Part shown: positions 1 through 9,692 of the stretch, piece after piece
Layout of the letters: each line of letters opens with the position of its first letter
How positions within the stretch are numbered: position 1 is the first letter of the stretch
Assembly (NCBI RefSeq): GCF_020091585.1
Contig: NZ_CP083583.1
Span: forward strand, 620,001-684,000
Origin: Kovacikia minuta CCNUW1
GTDB lineage: Bacteria; Cyanobacteriota; Cyanobacteriia; Leptolyngbyales; Leptolyngbyaceae
Direction of reading: 5' to 3'
Length of the DNA: 64,000 bases
Notes under the pieces: model-generated
What the model was told of the DNA's origin: nothing
Databases searched by the model: none
Seen by the model: the letters and a program-made list of their open reading frames with translations, nothing else
Translations under genes and position numbers: made by a program

Positions 1-186
1 TCCGTTAAGTGACAAATCGCACCCCATCGGAGTGAAGACGGAACCCGACTCAGAAGCATCTCAAACATTTCCTGGGAACTGATGTATCAAACTGTTTTCA
101 GTGACAATCAACTTTGGGCGCATCACATCACAAAAGAGAAATAAACTGCCCACTTATATGAATCATCAACAGAAAGAGAGTTAATC

Positions 187-3100
187 ATGACAACTATGAA
201 TTTAGCCTCAGTATCAGGAAGAACAGAAGGAAGTGATGTTGATGCTTCATCTCCTCAATTCACTGCAATTCCTTCGACGCTGGTGTATGGCAATCTGATT
301 GATGTTTCAATGGCGTGGGATGGAACGCTGTGGGCAGTGGATGAGCAGGGATCGGCTTACCAGTTCGACCCGATTCAGCAAGTGTGGCAACCCCACGGTT
401 CCGGCATTGATGCCGCCGCTGTGACACCGGATGGCACGACTTACCTGTTTCAGGGCAATCAATACGTTGTCGTGAAAAGTGGGACGCAGGCAGCGTCGAT
501 TCCGCAGGCGATCGCTGACACCTGGACATTACCTAATTCATTTCAATTGGGTATCACAGGCGCAGCAACGGTTAGCGGTAAGCTAATTTTCTTTAAGGGC
601 GGGCTGTATATCCCGGCAGATGGTTCGGCTCCAGCCGCGAAGCTAACCGATTTGGCGAACTGGAGTCAGACAGATACGTGGAAAGCTGGGGTGATTGATG
701 CAGTCGGGTCAGACAGCAGTGGATCTATTTATTTGTTCCGCAATGGTCAATTTATATCCGTGGATCTGATCAATAAAAAAGTTCTGACTCAGCCTCAACC
801 GATCGCCAACTTCCCAGGTTGGCAGAACCGACTTCCGGCAGAATGGTTCACGGGAATTGATGCCGTCTGTCACTTCAGCAATGGCACCTGCGCTGTCTTT
901 CGCGGCACTGCGATCGCGCTGCTCCAACCCAACACGACGGGGGTTGTAACGGCGCAATTCATTGCTGATTTCTACGCCAACTGGCCATCCACCTGGTTGC
1001 CTAAACTACTTCACGCACCCAGTGGCCGGGTTGGTGCGCTTTGGAGTGTCACCGCGAATAATGGTATTGTCTACCATGATGGCACAATCTGGAATAACGC
1101 ATCGCTGCCCAATCAAGCCAAAGCAATGACCGTTTCTGTGGGGGCGGATAACAGCGTTCATGCAGCAACGACTGATGCATTACACCGTTTAGATAATGGC
1201 AACTGGACGCAAGTTGCTCCTGCTAGCTTCAATGTCAGCCAGGTTGCTGTGGGAGACAGTAGTCGCGTCTGGTTACGGGACGATGCAAATAATGTTTATC
1301 GCTACAACAGTACAAACAATTCCTTTGATGCGATCGAGTTAGTGGGTGAAGCGACTCATATTACGGCGAACCCTGATGGCACTGTATGGCACTGCAACAG
1401 TAATGATGCCAATACTTACCGATTTATTTCTGAAGGTGCGGCAGGCTCAAAATTGATGACCGTTGCAGATAACGTGACGAGTGTGCAGCGAGTAACCAGT
1501 ACTAGCTTTGGCACCAGTTATTGTCTCGCACAACACCAGGACAACAGCCAGCAGCTTTATCGCTACGATTCTCCCTACGTTTTTAAGACCTCAGATACCT
1601 ATGAGATGACACTTGGAACGGCCATTGTTTATGGCTATTCCAAACTATTTGTCGTTTGTGGCGTGATCCCAACCTTTTATCTGGCTGCTTTAGATGCTCA
1701 GACGGGGGTTGAGCAGTGGCGCTATCCATTCCCTAACGGATGCAGCAATCCGATCATTGATTTTGTCTCTAATCGCCTCTATCTGGGTACGGGCAATAAT
1801 GGCACGATCGTTGCATTGGATGTCCATTCGGGTGAACTGGTTTGGGAGTCAAGTCCGACTGGGGCTGCTATTTTTACCGCACCCGGGTTAAATGGCAATC
1901 TTCTGGCAGTGATCAACGCCAACGGAACACTGTTTTTGAAAGACACAACCGCCAGTCCTGAGCAATATCTGTGGCAGAAGCAACTGGGTAGCGGTACTGC
2001 TTCAACACCTCCTCCGATATTTCTCAACAATCAGATTTGTGGCTCGGACCCCGCAGGCAAGGCTTACTGTGTGAATGTATCCGATGGCTCGGTGGTGTGG
2101 AATCAAGCCCACTATCAGGTGATGGATGCAGCCCTGGTTGTCAAAGAAGGGAGTGATTTTTACAGCTACTTCTTTCACAACGGTTCAGTGCTCAAAGTGA
2201 ATCAAAGCGACGATAAACCGATTAATAAGGATCCAGATAGAACTATCACTAATTATTTTCCGGGTGTTTTTGAACAAGGGGTTGATGCAGCATTCCGCCT
2301 TGATCTATCTGTTCCAGCCCCAGACAACTCAAACACGTCTCCCTCCTATCTCTACTTCTTTAGAGGCAACTCCTGCATCAAAGTTGATGAAAGTAAGAAG
2401 AAGGTGCAACCAGGCTATCCGAAGCCAATTGCCGAGGAGTTTTCCTATTTCCCAGCCGAATTTCAGCAGGGAATTGATGCCTCTGTTCAATATGGGGAGT
2501 CAGCTACAGCAGGTGCAGGATTGGTGTTCTGTGGTAATCAGGTTATTGAGGTGAACTTTGTTCATGGCGAATTAATTTCGGGTCCGACATTGATTTCCCA
2601 ACAGTTTCAGAACTGGCCTGCCGCCTTTCAACAGGGCATTGATGCGGCGATCGTTTATCCCCAAGCAATTTACCTATTCCGAGAACAGAACTACATTATC
2701 CTCGATCGCTCTCTCAATCTGACAGCAGGGCCAATCGAGATCGCCGAGGGATTTCCAGAGTTTCAGAAGTTTCCAGCCTTTACCCAGGGCGAACTCATCT
2801 CAGCCGCTTCAGTTTCCGTTCAGGTTCAGAGTGATGCTCTAGGGAATCCTTCACTGTATTTCTGCAATGCAACCAGTCTGCTTGCGATCGATGGAAAAAC
2901 AGGTTTTCTGCGATGGTTCACGATGCCTAGCAGTGGACAATTTTTCGCACCGTCAGTGCAGCTCAGTCAACAAACCCTTTATGTTGGGAATGGCACGAAT
3001 CTCTCTGCGATCGATGCCCTAACTGGGAAACACGCATGGACAACGCAATTTGTGCCTCAGACGAATCTGACCGTTCAGAGCAATATGGTGGTGGACAGTG

Positions 3101-6100
3101 GCTTCCTCTACTTTGGCTGTAGCACCAATGAGGTCTACAAGTTCAATCTTGATACTCAACAGGTTGAAGAAGTCTGGGAAACGGGACAGACAGAGATTCT
3201 CAACCTTTCGCCCCAACTGATCAACGGCACTCTATATGTGGGTGGATTTAAACCCAATTCATTGGGACAAATTCTTGCCGTCCGGTTTGATGCTGCTGTA
3301 CAGGATTTCATCGTTGAATCTCAGTTGATGCAGGACTACGATGCGGTGTCCAGTGGTTCAGAAGACTTGAAGACCGTTGCCCGTTATCAAACCCATGTCA
3401 CGATCGTCGATGATGTCAAGGCTCCCCGTGCCAATGAGTCGGTCAAAGTTTGGGCAGAGTCAGATGAAGTCATTACCGTGCTAATTGACGGTCAGCCCTT
3501 CTCGATCAGCACAACCCAATGTGCAATCGTCCACACGGCTCCAGATGGCACCCTCACTATTGTGAGTGATGCAGATGATTTGTTTGCCACTCCTTTGCGG
3601 CTCTGGGCTGGCTTCATGGATGTGCATGAGCGGATTGTGGTGTATCCCGATCGCGAATTTCACAGTTCCCTCGCCAACGTGACCGCTGACCCGACGAATA
3701 CCGATCCCAACACGATTAACCTGGCAACGGCACAAGGCTACAACAATCAGCCCTTATTGAAGGATCAGTCAAACGCCCAACAGATCGCCAGCACGATTCA
3801 AAATACAATGGCGATCGTCACTGCGTCCCCCAGCAACAGCACTCTGCAAGCTGATCCGGGATCTAGCAAGTATACGCCCTACAGTGACCTACCGGGAATG
3901 TCCTATTTCCCCTGCAATACGCCCGTTGTGCGTTCTGCCCTGATCCAGACGCCCTCTGCCTGGAGTACCACTGCCCCCACTGCCGAAAATTGGCTGGCTG
4001 GAATGGATGCCGCCTGCACCGACTATGCTGACAATACTTATCTGTTCTGCGGGAGCCAGGTGATTAAAGTGGATGCATCCCGGCAAGTGGTAGAGGGCTA
4101 TCCCAAAGCATTGAGTGATGCCTGCCCCACTTGGTCGCCCGATTTGCAGCAAGGTATTGATGCAGCGGCAACGCGGAATCCCCAGGAAACCTATATCTTT
4201 AAGGGGAGTCAGTACATGGTGGTGAAGCCGGACACGCTGGAGGTAGTGCAACCACTTCAGCCAATCAGTACTACGTTTACCCAATGGCCCTACGATTTTC
4301 AGCAGGGAATTGACGCGATCGTGCCTTGGAATGATGGAACAGGTTGGTTCGCCTATATCTTTAAGGGACAGTGGATTTTACGTGCTGAGTGGCAGCAATC
4401 CTTGACAACCGTAGACCCCCGCTACCTGCCCTATGGGATTCGCATTACAGATGCAACGTTGGGCTTTACCAATCTGCCGAATGCTTTCCAACAGGGAATT
4501 GGAGCAGGAACCGTCCTTCTTACAAGTGAACAAGCCTATTTCTTTAGGGGTGAACAGGCGATCGCAATCACCATGACAACCCGCAGCGCGATCGCTCCTG
4601 CCTTTGCGCTCAACGATGCCACTCACGGCTATCCTGGTTTGCCTGCCCCTACCGCTGACTCCCGTCTGGTTCACACCGAATTAGCTGTCGCCGATGCCCA
4701 CCTGGCGATCGACCAAATGCAAACCCAGTGGATCGATGGCTTTGATAGTGCAGTTCGCTTTGCTCCTCTTAACAATGCTGCTTCTGGTCAATTTGTTTAT
4801 CTGTTTAAGGGAACTGAGTGCATCAAGCTGGAAGAGTCTACCCTGAACGTCGTTCCTAACTATCCGCGCCCGATTCGAGACGAATTTCCCTACTTCCCTG
4901 AAAGCTTTAATCAATCCATTGATGCAGGAATTCAGTTTGCCGAAAATGGTGAGGCGCTCCTGTTTAGCGGTAGCCAGTATATTCGCGTGAATTTTGCTAC
5001 GGGTACATTGGAAGAGGGACCCAAAGAAATTGCTGCGGGTTTGCCGAGTCTGCCTGCTGCTTTTCAATCAGGGATTGATGCTGCTGTGGTCTATCCCGAT
5101 CGCTTATATTTATTCGCTGGAAATCAGTGCGTTGCCATCGATCGCAGCACCTTCCATCCCCTATCCGGCTACGAGCAGGGCAAGCCAATTGCCACCGAAT
5201 TCGCAGAACTTTCTCCCAGTTTTCAGGAGGGGCTAAGCAATGCGTTTAATGTGTTAACAAATAATGGCATCAATGTGGCTTACTTGCTTAAGGGCGATCG
5301 CGTTGTTGCTATGGATGAAACTTCCAAACAGTTTCTGCCGGGTTACACGTCGGCTGGAAAACTCATTTCAGAAGTCTTTCCTAACCTCCCTGATGTGACA
5401 AAAGTGCTGGGTGTGGGCGGCTTTTTGAGTTGGTTCCGCAGCCTGTGGGATAAGGTGAAGCGAGGCATTGCCGATATTGCCCATGTGGTGATCAGTATTG
5501 GCAAAGAAGTCTATTGCGGCATCCGATTTATCGTGAATGGCGTGGTGCATGTCATCAAGGGAATTATTCACGATGTGATTGATGCTGTTAGTAACATTGG
5601 GGCAATCTTCAAAGCGATCAGGAAAGCCATTAAAGATGTCGTAGAAGCTTTCAGCATTCTGCTCCATTTCGATGAAATCTTCAAGACACAAACCTTCCTC
5701 ATTAACCAGTTTAATCAGGTTGATAGCTTGCTAAAGCAGAAGATCTCAGATCAAGTAGGTGACATTCCGGGATGGTTCGACAGAATCAAATTAGATATTT
5801 CAGACGCAATCAACTACTTTATTGGCAAGATCGACTCAGACGACATTCAGACTCTGGAAGATATTAAAGCGAATCTGCCGGACGATGTCTCTAAACTTCA
5901 TGGATCAGGGACAACCAGTCATACGCTATTTACGACAGGTCCAAAAGATAAAAGTAAGCCCGCCTCCTCTCATTCAGTTGTATGTACTTGGGGACTGAAT
6001 AAAATCAAGGAGAACTATCGAAAAGCAACCGAACCCTCAACAAATCTACTCCTGTCTTCTGCAAGTCTTCCATCTTCCATTGTCAAAGTCATTGAAGACT

Positions 6101-7053
6101 TTGCTGAAAATGTAGTGTCTGATGTCAGTGGAGATTTTGATAATTTCAACACCCTTTTCAAGCAACATTTCCACATCACTTCAATCGAAGATTTTTGTAA
6201 GATGGCACTAACCATTCTTCTAACAGCTTTGGAGGATCTGATCAATGCCTGTATCGATCTGATTAAGGATTTGATTATTGGAATCTTGACCGCTGCAAAT
6301 GAGATGTTGGACTGGTTTTTGGGGGATAACGGAATGTTTGCTGGGGTAGTTGACATTCCGATTCTTTCTGCTTTGTATAGGAAGTTCACGGGAGAAAATT
6401 TGTCTTTCTTGAACTTAATAACTTTGGTCTTCTCTATTCCAATCACGATGGTTTATCGTGTGGTTGAAGGACACTATCCCTCCCTTTATCTTCAACAGGA
6501 ATTATTGGAGGATTCATCTAACCAGGTAGCATTGCGAGTATTTGGGATACTCATTGGATTAGCATATTTTGCGAACGGAATATTTAGTGGGTTTTCAGAT
6601 GGAGCAAGTGCTGCAGGTAATAAGCAAGTTCCATTTCTAGGCAAAATTGCAACACTAATCTCCGTAGCTATCCAAGTCGCGCAATCGACTGTGCTACTTC
6701 TCACACCAAAAGTATCAAAAACGGACTGGATTGTATTGTTTCTAGGATTTCCGCCCCTTTTTGCATCGGCCATTGAAGAGACGATCGTGCAAGCACCTGC
6801 AACTTCGTTTACAACTTTGATTCAGTTTGGTACGTATCTAATCCAGAAGGGAGTTGATGAAAAAGCTGAGGATTGGATTGCATTTGCCGGTAATTTGACA
6901 GGTGCTGTACCAAATATTGCTCAACCTCTCAAGTTGTTTGGTCCAGAAACGGTTGAGGTTTCTGTTGTGCTTCTAGCAGCACTAGACTTTTACTGTAATA
7001 CGGCAACAGCAGGCTGCACGTTTACAGAAACTGCTCTTAACTGGGACCAGTAA
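187..7053 (+). CDS. Giant hemopexin-like / PQQ-like beta-propeller repeat protein (2288 aa)
   Basis: The molecular role is unknown. The protein is built from two kinds of propeller repeat. Hemopexin-like units of the type (Q)GIDAAxx...YLF(R/K)G occur about fifteen times, at roughly residues 70-300, 690-860 and 1270-1760. PQQ/WD-like blades with a G.LW or G.W turn (for example LDVHSGELVWE near 550 and IDALTGKHAWTTQ near 950) fill residues 490-660 and 890-1060. The last 500 residues differ: helical, amphipathic segments near 1740-1900 and several hydrophobic stretches after about 2000 that could contact membrane. There is no signal peptide at the N terminus. The start ATG has a purine-rich AGAAAGAGAG stretch upstream. 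A GH64-like gene follows 147 bp downstream on the same strand and may be co-transcribed. Hemopexin folds usually bind ligands, metals or glycans, so a binding or toxin-like role is only inference. Confidence 0.8.
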   Translation: MTTMNLASVSGRTEGSDVDASSPQFTAIPSTLVYGNLIDVSMAWDGTLWAVDEQGSAYQFDPIQQVWQPHGSGIDAAAVTPDGTTYLFQGNQYVVVKSGTQAASIPQAIADTWTLPNSFQLGITGAATVSGKLIFFKGGLYIPADGSAPAAKLTDLANWSQTDTWKAGVIDAVGSDSSGSIYLFRNGQFISVDLINKKVLTQPQPIANFPGWQNRLPAEWFTGIDAVCHFSNGTCAVFRGTAIALLQPNTTGVVTAQFIADFYANWPSTWLPKLLHAPSGRVGALWSVTANNGIVYHDGTIWNNASLPNQAKAMTVSVGADNSVHAATTDALHRLDNGNWTQVAPASFNVSQVAVGDSSRVWLRDDANNVYRYNSTNNSFDAIELVGEATHITANPDGTVWHCNSNDANTYRFISEGAAGSKLMTVADNVTSVQRVTSTSFGTSYCLAQHQDNSQQLYRYDSPYVFKTSDTYEMTLGTAIVYGYSKLFVVCGVIPTFYLAALDAQTGVEQWRYPFPNGCSNPIIDFVSNRLYLGTGNNGTIVALDVHSGELVWESSPTGAAIFTAPGLNGNLLAVINANGTLFLKDTTASPEQYLWQKQLGSGTASTPPPIFLNNQICGSDPAGKAYCVNVSDGSVVWNQAHYQVMDAALVVKEGSDFYSYFFHNGSVLKVNQSDDKPINKDPDRTITNYFPGVFEQGVDAAFRLDLSVPAPDNSNTSPSYLYFFRGNSCIKVDESKKKVQPGYPKPIAEEFSYFPAEFQQGIDASVQYGESATAGAGLVFCGNQVIEVNFVHGELISGPTLISQQFQNWPAAFQQGIDAAIVYPQAIYLFREQNYIILDRSLNLTAGPIEIAEGFPEFQKFPAFTQGELISAASVSVQVQSDALGNPSLYFCNATSLLAIDGKTGFLRWFTMPSSGQFFAPSVQLSQQTLYVGNGTNLSAIDALTGKHAWTTQFVPQTNLTVQSNMVVDSGFLYFGCSTNEVYKFNLDTQQVEEVWETGQTEILNLSPQLINGTLYVGGFKPNSLGQILAVRFDAAVQDFIVESQLMQDYDAVSSGSEDLKTVARYQTHVTIVDDVKAPRANESVKVWAESDEVITVLIDGQPFSISTTQCAIVHTAPDGTLTIVSDADDLFATPLRLWAGFMDVHERIVVYPDREFHSSLANVTADPTNTDPNTINLATAQGYNNQPLLKDQSNAQQIASTIQNTMAIVTASPSNSTLQADPGSSKYTPYSDLPGMSYFPCNTPVVRSALIQTPSAWSTTAPTAENWLAGMDAACTDYADNTYLFCGSQVIKVDASRQVVEGYPKALSDACPTWSPDLQQGIDAAATRNPQETYIFKGSQYMVVKPDTLEVVQPLQPISTTFTQWPYDFQQGIDAIVPWNDGTGWFAYIFKGQWILRAEWQQSLTTVDPRYLPYGIRITDATLGFTNLPNAFQQGIGAGTVLLTSEQAYFFRGEQAIAITMTTRSAIAPAFALNDATHGYPGLPAPTADSRLVHTELAVADAHLAIDQMQTQWIDGFDSAVRFAPLNNAASGQFVYLFKGTECIKLEESTLNVVPNYPRPIRDEFPYFPESFNQSIDAGIQFAENGEALLFSGSQYIRVNFATGTLEEGPKEIAAGLPSLPAAFQSGIDAAVVYPDRLYLFAGNQCVAIDRSTFHPLSGYEQGKPIATEFAELSPSFQEGLSNAFNVLTNNGINVAYLLKGDRVVAMDETSKQFLPGYTSAGKLISEVFPNLPDVTKVLGVGGFLSWFRSLWDKVKRGIADIAHVVISIGKEVYCGIRFIVNGVVHVIKGIIHDVIDAVSNIGAIFKAIRKAIKDVVEAFSILLHFDEIFKTQTFLINQFNQVDSLLKQKISDQVGDIPGWFDRIKLDISDAINYFIGKIDSDDIQTLEDIKANLPDDVSKLHGSGTTSHTLFTTGPKDKSKPASSHSVVCTWGLNKIKENYRKATEPSTNLLLSSASLPSSIVKVIEDFAENVVSDVSGDFDNFNTLFKQHFHITSIEDFCKMALTILLTALEDLINACIDLIKDLIIGILTAANEMLDWFLGDNGMFAGVVDIPILSALYRKFTGENLSFLNLITLVFSIPITMVYRVVEGHYPSLYLQQELLEDSSNQVALRVFGILIGLAYFANGIFSGFSDGASAAGNKQVPFLGKIATLISVAIQVAQSTVLLLTPKVSKTDWIVLFLGFPPLFASAIEETIVQAPATSFTTLIQFGTYLIQKGVDEKAEDWIAFAGNLTGAVPNIAQPLKLFGPETVEVSVVLLAALDFYCNTATAGCTFTETALNWDQ

Positions 7054-7199
7054 TTTCCTGCTGAGGAGCGCGATCGCCATTTGTCTATCCACAATCTGAG
7101 CGATCGCCCTACCAACGCGCCTTGCACGTGCCCAAATTTTCACAGGGTTGCCATTTCGACTAGATAAAAATTAAAACGAACATCAAAGAGGCAAAATTC

Positions 7200-8315
7200 A
7201 TGAAACTGACAATCACCAACAAAACAAATTATGCCAATCAATCCATTTACTTTTATGTAATCGGATTGGTTGGTTATGTTGAGAAGGTCAATCCTGGTTG
7301 GTGGAATTATCTGAAGCCTGATGGAACACTGCAACGTTGCACTCTTAGCGATAATGGCTCAGATGGTTTTGCGGACTATGCCATTCCACTCAATATGAGT
7401 GAATCCACTACCGTTATCGATCTACCTCAACTCACGTCGGGCAGACTTTACATCTCAATCAATGACAGGCTAAAAATTAAAGTCAACGCTGATCCAAAAC
7501 AACCCCACGGAATCGGTTTAGCCTTACCCGCTGGTTGGGTGACTGATCCCAATTACAACATCCTGTTTGATTCCTTTGAATTCACATATAACAGCGGTGG
7601 AATGAATTGTAACACCACCCAAGTTGATATGTTCAGCATACCAATTACAGTTCAGTTGATAGGTCAGCAAACACAATCTAGAGGAGAACTAGTTGCAGGC
7701 GGACGCAGCAAGATCTTCTCAGATATCAAAGCAAATAGCGATTTTGCAAAATTGGCGGTGCAAGACACAAAAGGTAGTGACTTGAGAGTCATTGCCCCTG
7801 GACACGGAATTGATGCCGGACTTTTTGCAGCGGACTATTTGGATGCCTACATCAAATCCTGTTGGACTGAGGGTAAAAGCTATACGGTAACGCTTCAAGA
7901 CTCTGACTATAAAGGCACCTACATTGGAACGATCTCGGATGGCAAACTTAACTTTTATGATGTCAGCGACCCAACAAAGAACATGATTTGTTCCATCCCC
8001 CAACCCACTACAAATGAAGCCCTTTCCTGTAGCGGGGTATTGGCGGGTCCCAACACCTTGCCGGGTGCAATTCAGGCACGGATCGCAGCAGCATTGAATC
8101 GAACGACCCTATTAGCGAACTCCCAACAACCCACCTGCGACCCCACTGCTTTTTACCAAAACTCGCCCACCAATTTTTACTCGAAGATCCGGCATACCTA
8201 TCACAAAGATGGCAACTGCTATGGCTTCCCCTACGATGATGTGTGTAGCCTTTATAGTTCAGACATGTCAGATCCGGCTCCAGCTGAATTAAATTTAACA
8301 TTGGAGGCATTTTGA
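7200..8315 (+). CDS. GH64 (thaumatin-like) beta-1,3-glucanase family protein
   Basis: GH64 enzymes cut beta-1,3-glucan (laminarin, curdlan, fungal wall glucan) and release pentaose. Several family signatures can be read: FEFTYNSGG with Glu127, followed exactly 16 residues later by Asp143 in NTTQVDMF, the same spacing as the catalytic Glu/Asp pair known for the Streptomyces enzyme; APGHGIDAGLFAADYLDAYI near 200; and the C-terminal CYGFPYDDV. The length (371 aa) fits the family. The ATG is preceded by AAGAGG at good spacing. No signal peptide is visible, so export would need another route or cell lysis. It lies downstream of the giant propeller protein on the same strand. Family assignment is firm; substrate and localisation are inferred. 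Confidence 0.82.
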   Translation: MKLTITNKTNYANQSIYFYVIGLVGYVEKVNPGWWNYLKPDGTLQRCTLSDNGSDGFADYAIPLNMSESTTVIDLPQLTSGRLYISINDRLKIKVNADPKQPHGIGLALPAGWVTDPNYNILFDSFEFTYNSGGMNCNTTQVDMFSIPITVQLIGQQTQSRGELVAGGRSKIFSDIKANSDFAKLAVQDTKGSDLRVIAPGHGIDAGLFAADYLDAYIKSCWTEGKSYTVTLQDSDYKGTYIGTISDGKLNFYDVSDPTKNMICSIPQPTTNEALSCSGVLAGPNTLPGAIQARIAAALNRTTLLANSQQPTCDPTAFYQNSPTNFYSKIRHTYHKDGNCYGFPYDDVCSLYSSDMSDPAPAELNLTLEAF

Positions 8316-8369
8316 TACCAATCATCCATGCTCAGTAGATCAAAAACTTTGTAAGTAAAGAAAAGACCT

Positions 8370-9367
8370 GTTGGGAAATAAGGGATAATAATCGGCAGTT
8401 GGTTGATGCTCTACCCATGCTGAACTTAGAACGCATTTTTCGGGATGACCGTTTGTTGCGGGCAATGACAGGACTCAATCGCAAAGCATTTGAGAACCTA
8501 TTGCCTAGTTTCAATGAGGCTTACCAGCAAAGTCGGAGTAACCCCGAAGTTGTGCGTAAACGTGCCCCTGGAGGAGGGCGAAAAGCAACCTTACGAACCA
8601 GTCGCGACAAGTTGTTTTACATTTTGTTGTACTGCAAATGCTATCCCACCTTCGACTTAATGAGTGTGTTGTTTGACTTTGACCGTTCCTGTGCATGGGA
8701 CTGGGTCCATGGTCTGCTCCCGGTTTTGGAGCAGGCATTAGGGCACAAGCAGGTGCTTCCCGAGCGTAAGGTGCGGAGCATGGAAGAATTTCTAGAACGC
8801 TTTCCAGAGGTGAAAGAAGTAATTTTCGACGGGACGGAGCGTCCCGTGCAACGTCCCAAAGACCCCGACAAACAAAAAGAGCATTACTCTGGCAAAAAGA
8901 AACGCCATACCCGTAAGCACATCACAGGCAGTACGCGAAAAAAGCGAGTTATCCTCTTGACGAAGGCGAGAGCTGGCAAAATTCATGACAAACGACAATT
9001 AGACGAAGAAGACTTGGTCGGCAACATTCCCGATGAAGTCGTGATCGAAGGAGATTTGGGCTTTCAAGGATTACAGAATGAGTTTGATAACGTTCATTTG
9101 CCGCACAAGAAACCCAGGGGAAGGAATTAAGCGAACAACAGAAGCAGGAGAACCGAGAGTTCAGTCGTCAACGGGTTGCCTGTGAACATGCCCATGCAGG
9201 CATCAAGCGGTATCGTTCGGTGACAGATGTATACCGCAATCGTGTGCCTGATTTCGATGACCGCTTAATGCTGAATGCAGCAGGTTTGTGGAACTTGTAT
9301 CTGGATGCAGCCTAAGTTTGGAGGAAAATCGGAAAACCCTGTACCAAAGCTGGTTTTATTTCCCAAC
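8370..9367. mobile_element. IS5-superfamily (DDE_Tnp_4 type) insertion sequence
   Basis: A 12-bp perfect inverted repeat, GTTGGGAAATAA at 8370-8381 and its complement at 9356-9367, brackets a single transposase gene. The element is about 1.0 kb. No target duplication is obvious. It sits 55 bp downstream of the GH64 gene stop. The transposase frame is broken, so this copy is probably immobile without help. Confidence 0.75.
8399..9315 (+). pseudogene. IS5-type transposase, broken by a -1 frameshift
   Basis: The N-terminal part (to 9130) has an HTH_Tnp_4-like region and the catalytic aspartates in VIFDGTERP and VIEGDLGFQG. The frame then ends at PRGRN, but one frame back the protein continues from 9121 (KELSEQQKQENREF) through the third catalytic residue in VACEHAHAGIKRY to LYLDAA at 9315. 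The shift falls at AGGGGAAGG. This is not a canonical slippery heptamer, so I read it as a decay mutation, although programmed shifting is known in some IS5 members. A TTG at 8399 or the ATG at 8417 is the start. Confidence 0.75.
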
Positions 9368-9431
9368 AACTCTAATAATCACTGCTGCGTAAACCCAGCT
9401 CATCTTAGGTAATCAGAGGTCAGAACGCTGA

Positions 9432-9537
9432 CCTAGAACATCGGTACAGTATTTCGAGAAACCGGGTTTCTGGTGAGGATATTCAACGAAACTTGAGCAT
9501 CTCACAGAAGAAACCCGGTTTCTGTACCGGCGTTCTA
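9432..9537. repeat. Palindromic repeat pair GAAACCGGGTTTC
   Basis: Two inverted copies of a GAAACCGGGTTTCT palindrome (about 9456-9471 and 9510-9523) are flanked by a longer outer inverted repeat (CTAGAACATCGGTACAG against CTGTACCGGCGTTCTAG). The same unit occurs at 27715-27781. This is an intergenic repeat of a kind common in cyanobacterial genomes. It fills most of the gap between the IS and the OCP gene. Confidence 0.7.
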
Positions 9538-9643
9538 GAGGTGTGTTGACTGATTGCGCCATTCATTTGCGAATCACGCTAGATCTTTTGCTCATTCACA
9601 CTAATGCGCTTGAAACAATCTCCTCCCTAGATTAATCGTTAAC

Positions 9644-9671
9644 AGCCTGGTAAGAAGTACCAGGCTTTTTT
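9644..9671 (+). terminator. Rho-independent terminator (+ strand)
   Basis: A perfect 9-bp stem, AGCCTGGTA / TACCAGGCT, with a 5-nt loop is followed by six T residues on the + strand. It would stop rightward transcription from the giant-protein/GH64 side or from the IS before the convergent OCP gene. No T run follows it on the minus strand. Confidence 0.8.
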
Positions 9672-9692
9672 ATGAAAAGAATGGGCAGACAT

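Noticed and set aside
8399-9315. Programmed -1 frameshift in the IS5-type transposase
   Set aside because: AGGGGAAGG is not a canonical slippery heptamer in register; decay is simpler.
9432-9537. Possible CRISPR-like repeat units
   Set aside because: Only two inverted palindromes occur, with no regular spacers and no cas genes.
9644-9671. Terminator of the OCP gene on the minus strand
   Set aside because: The T run is on the plus-strand side only; the minus-strand transcript has no U run after the hairpin.
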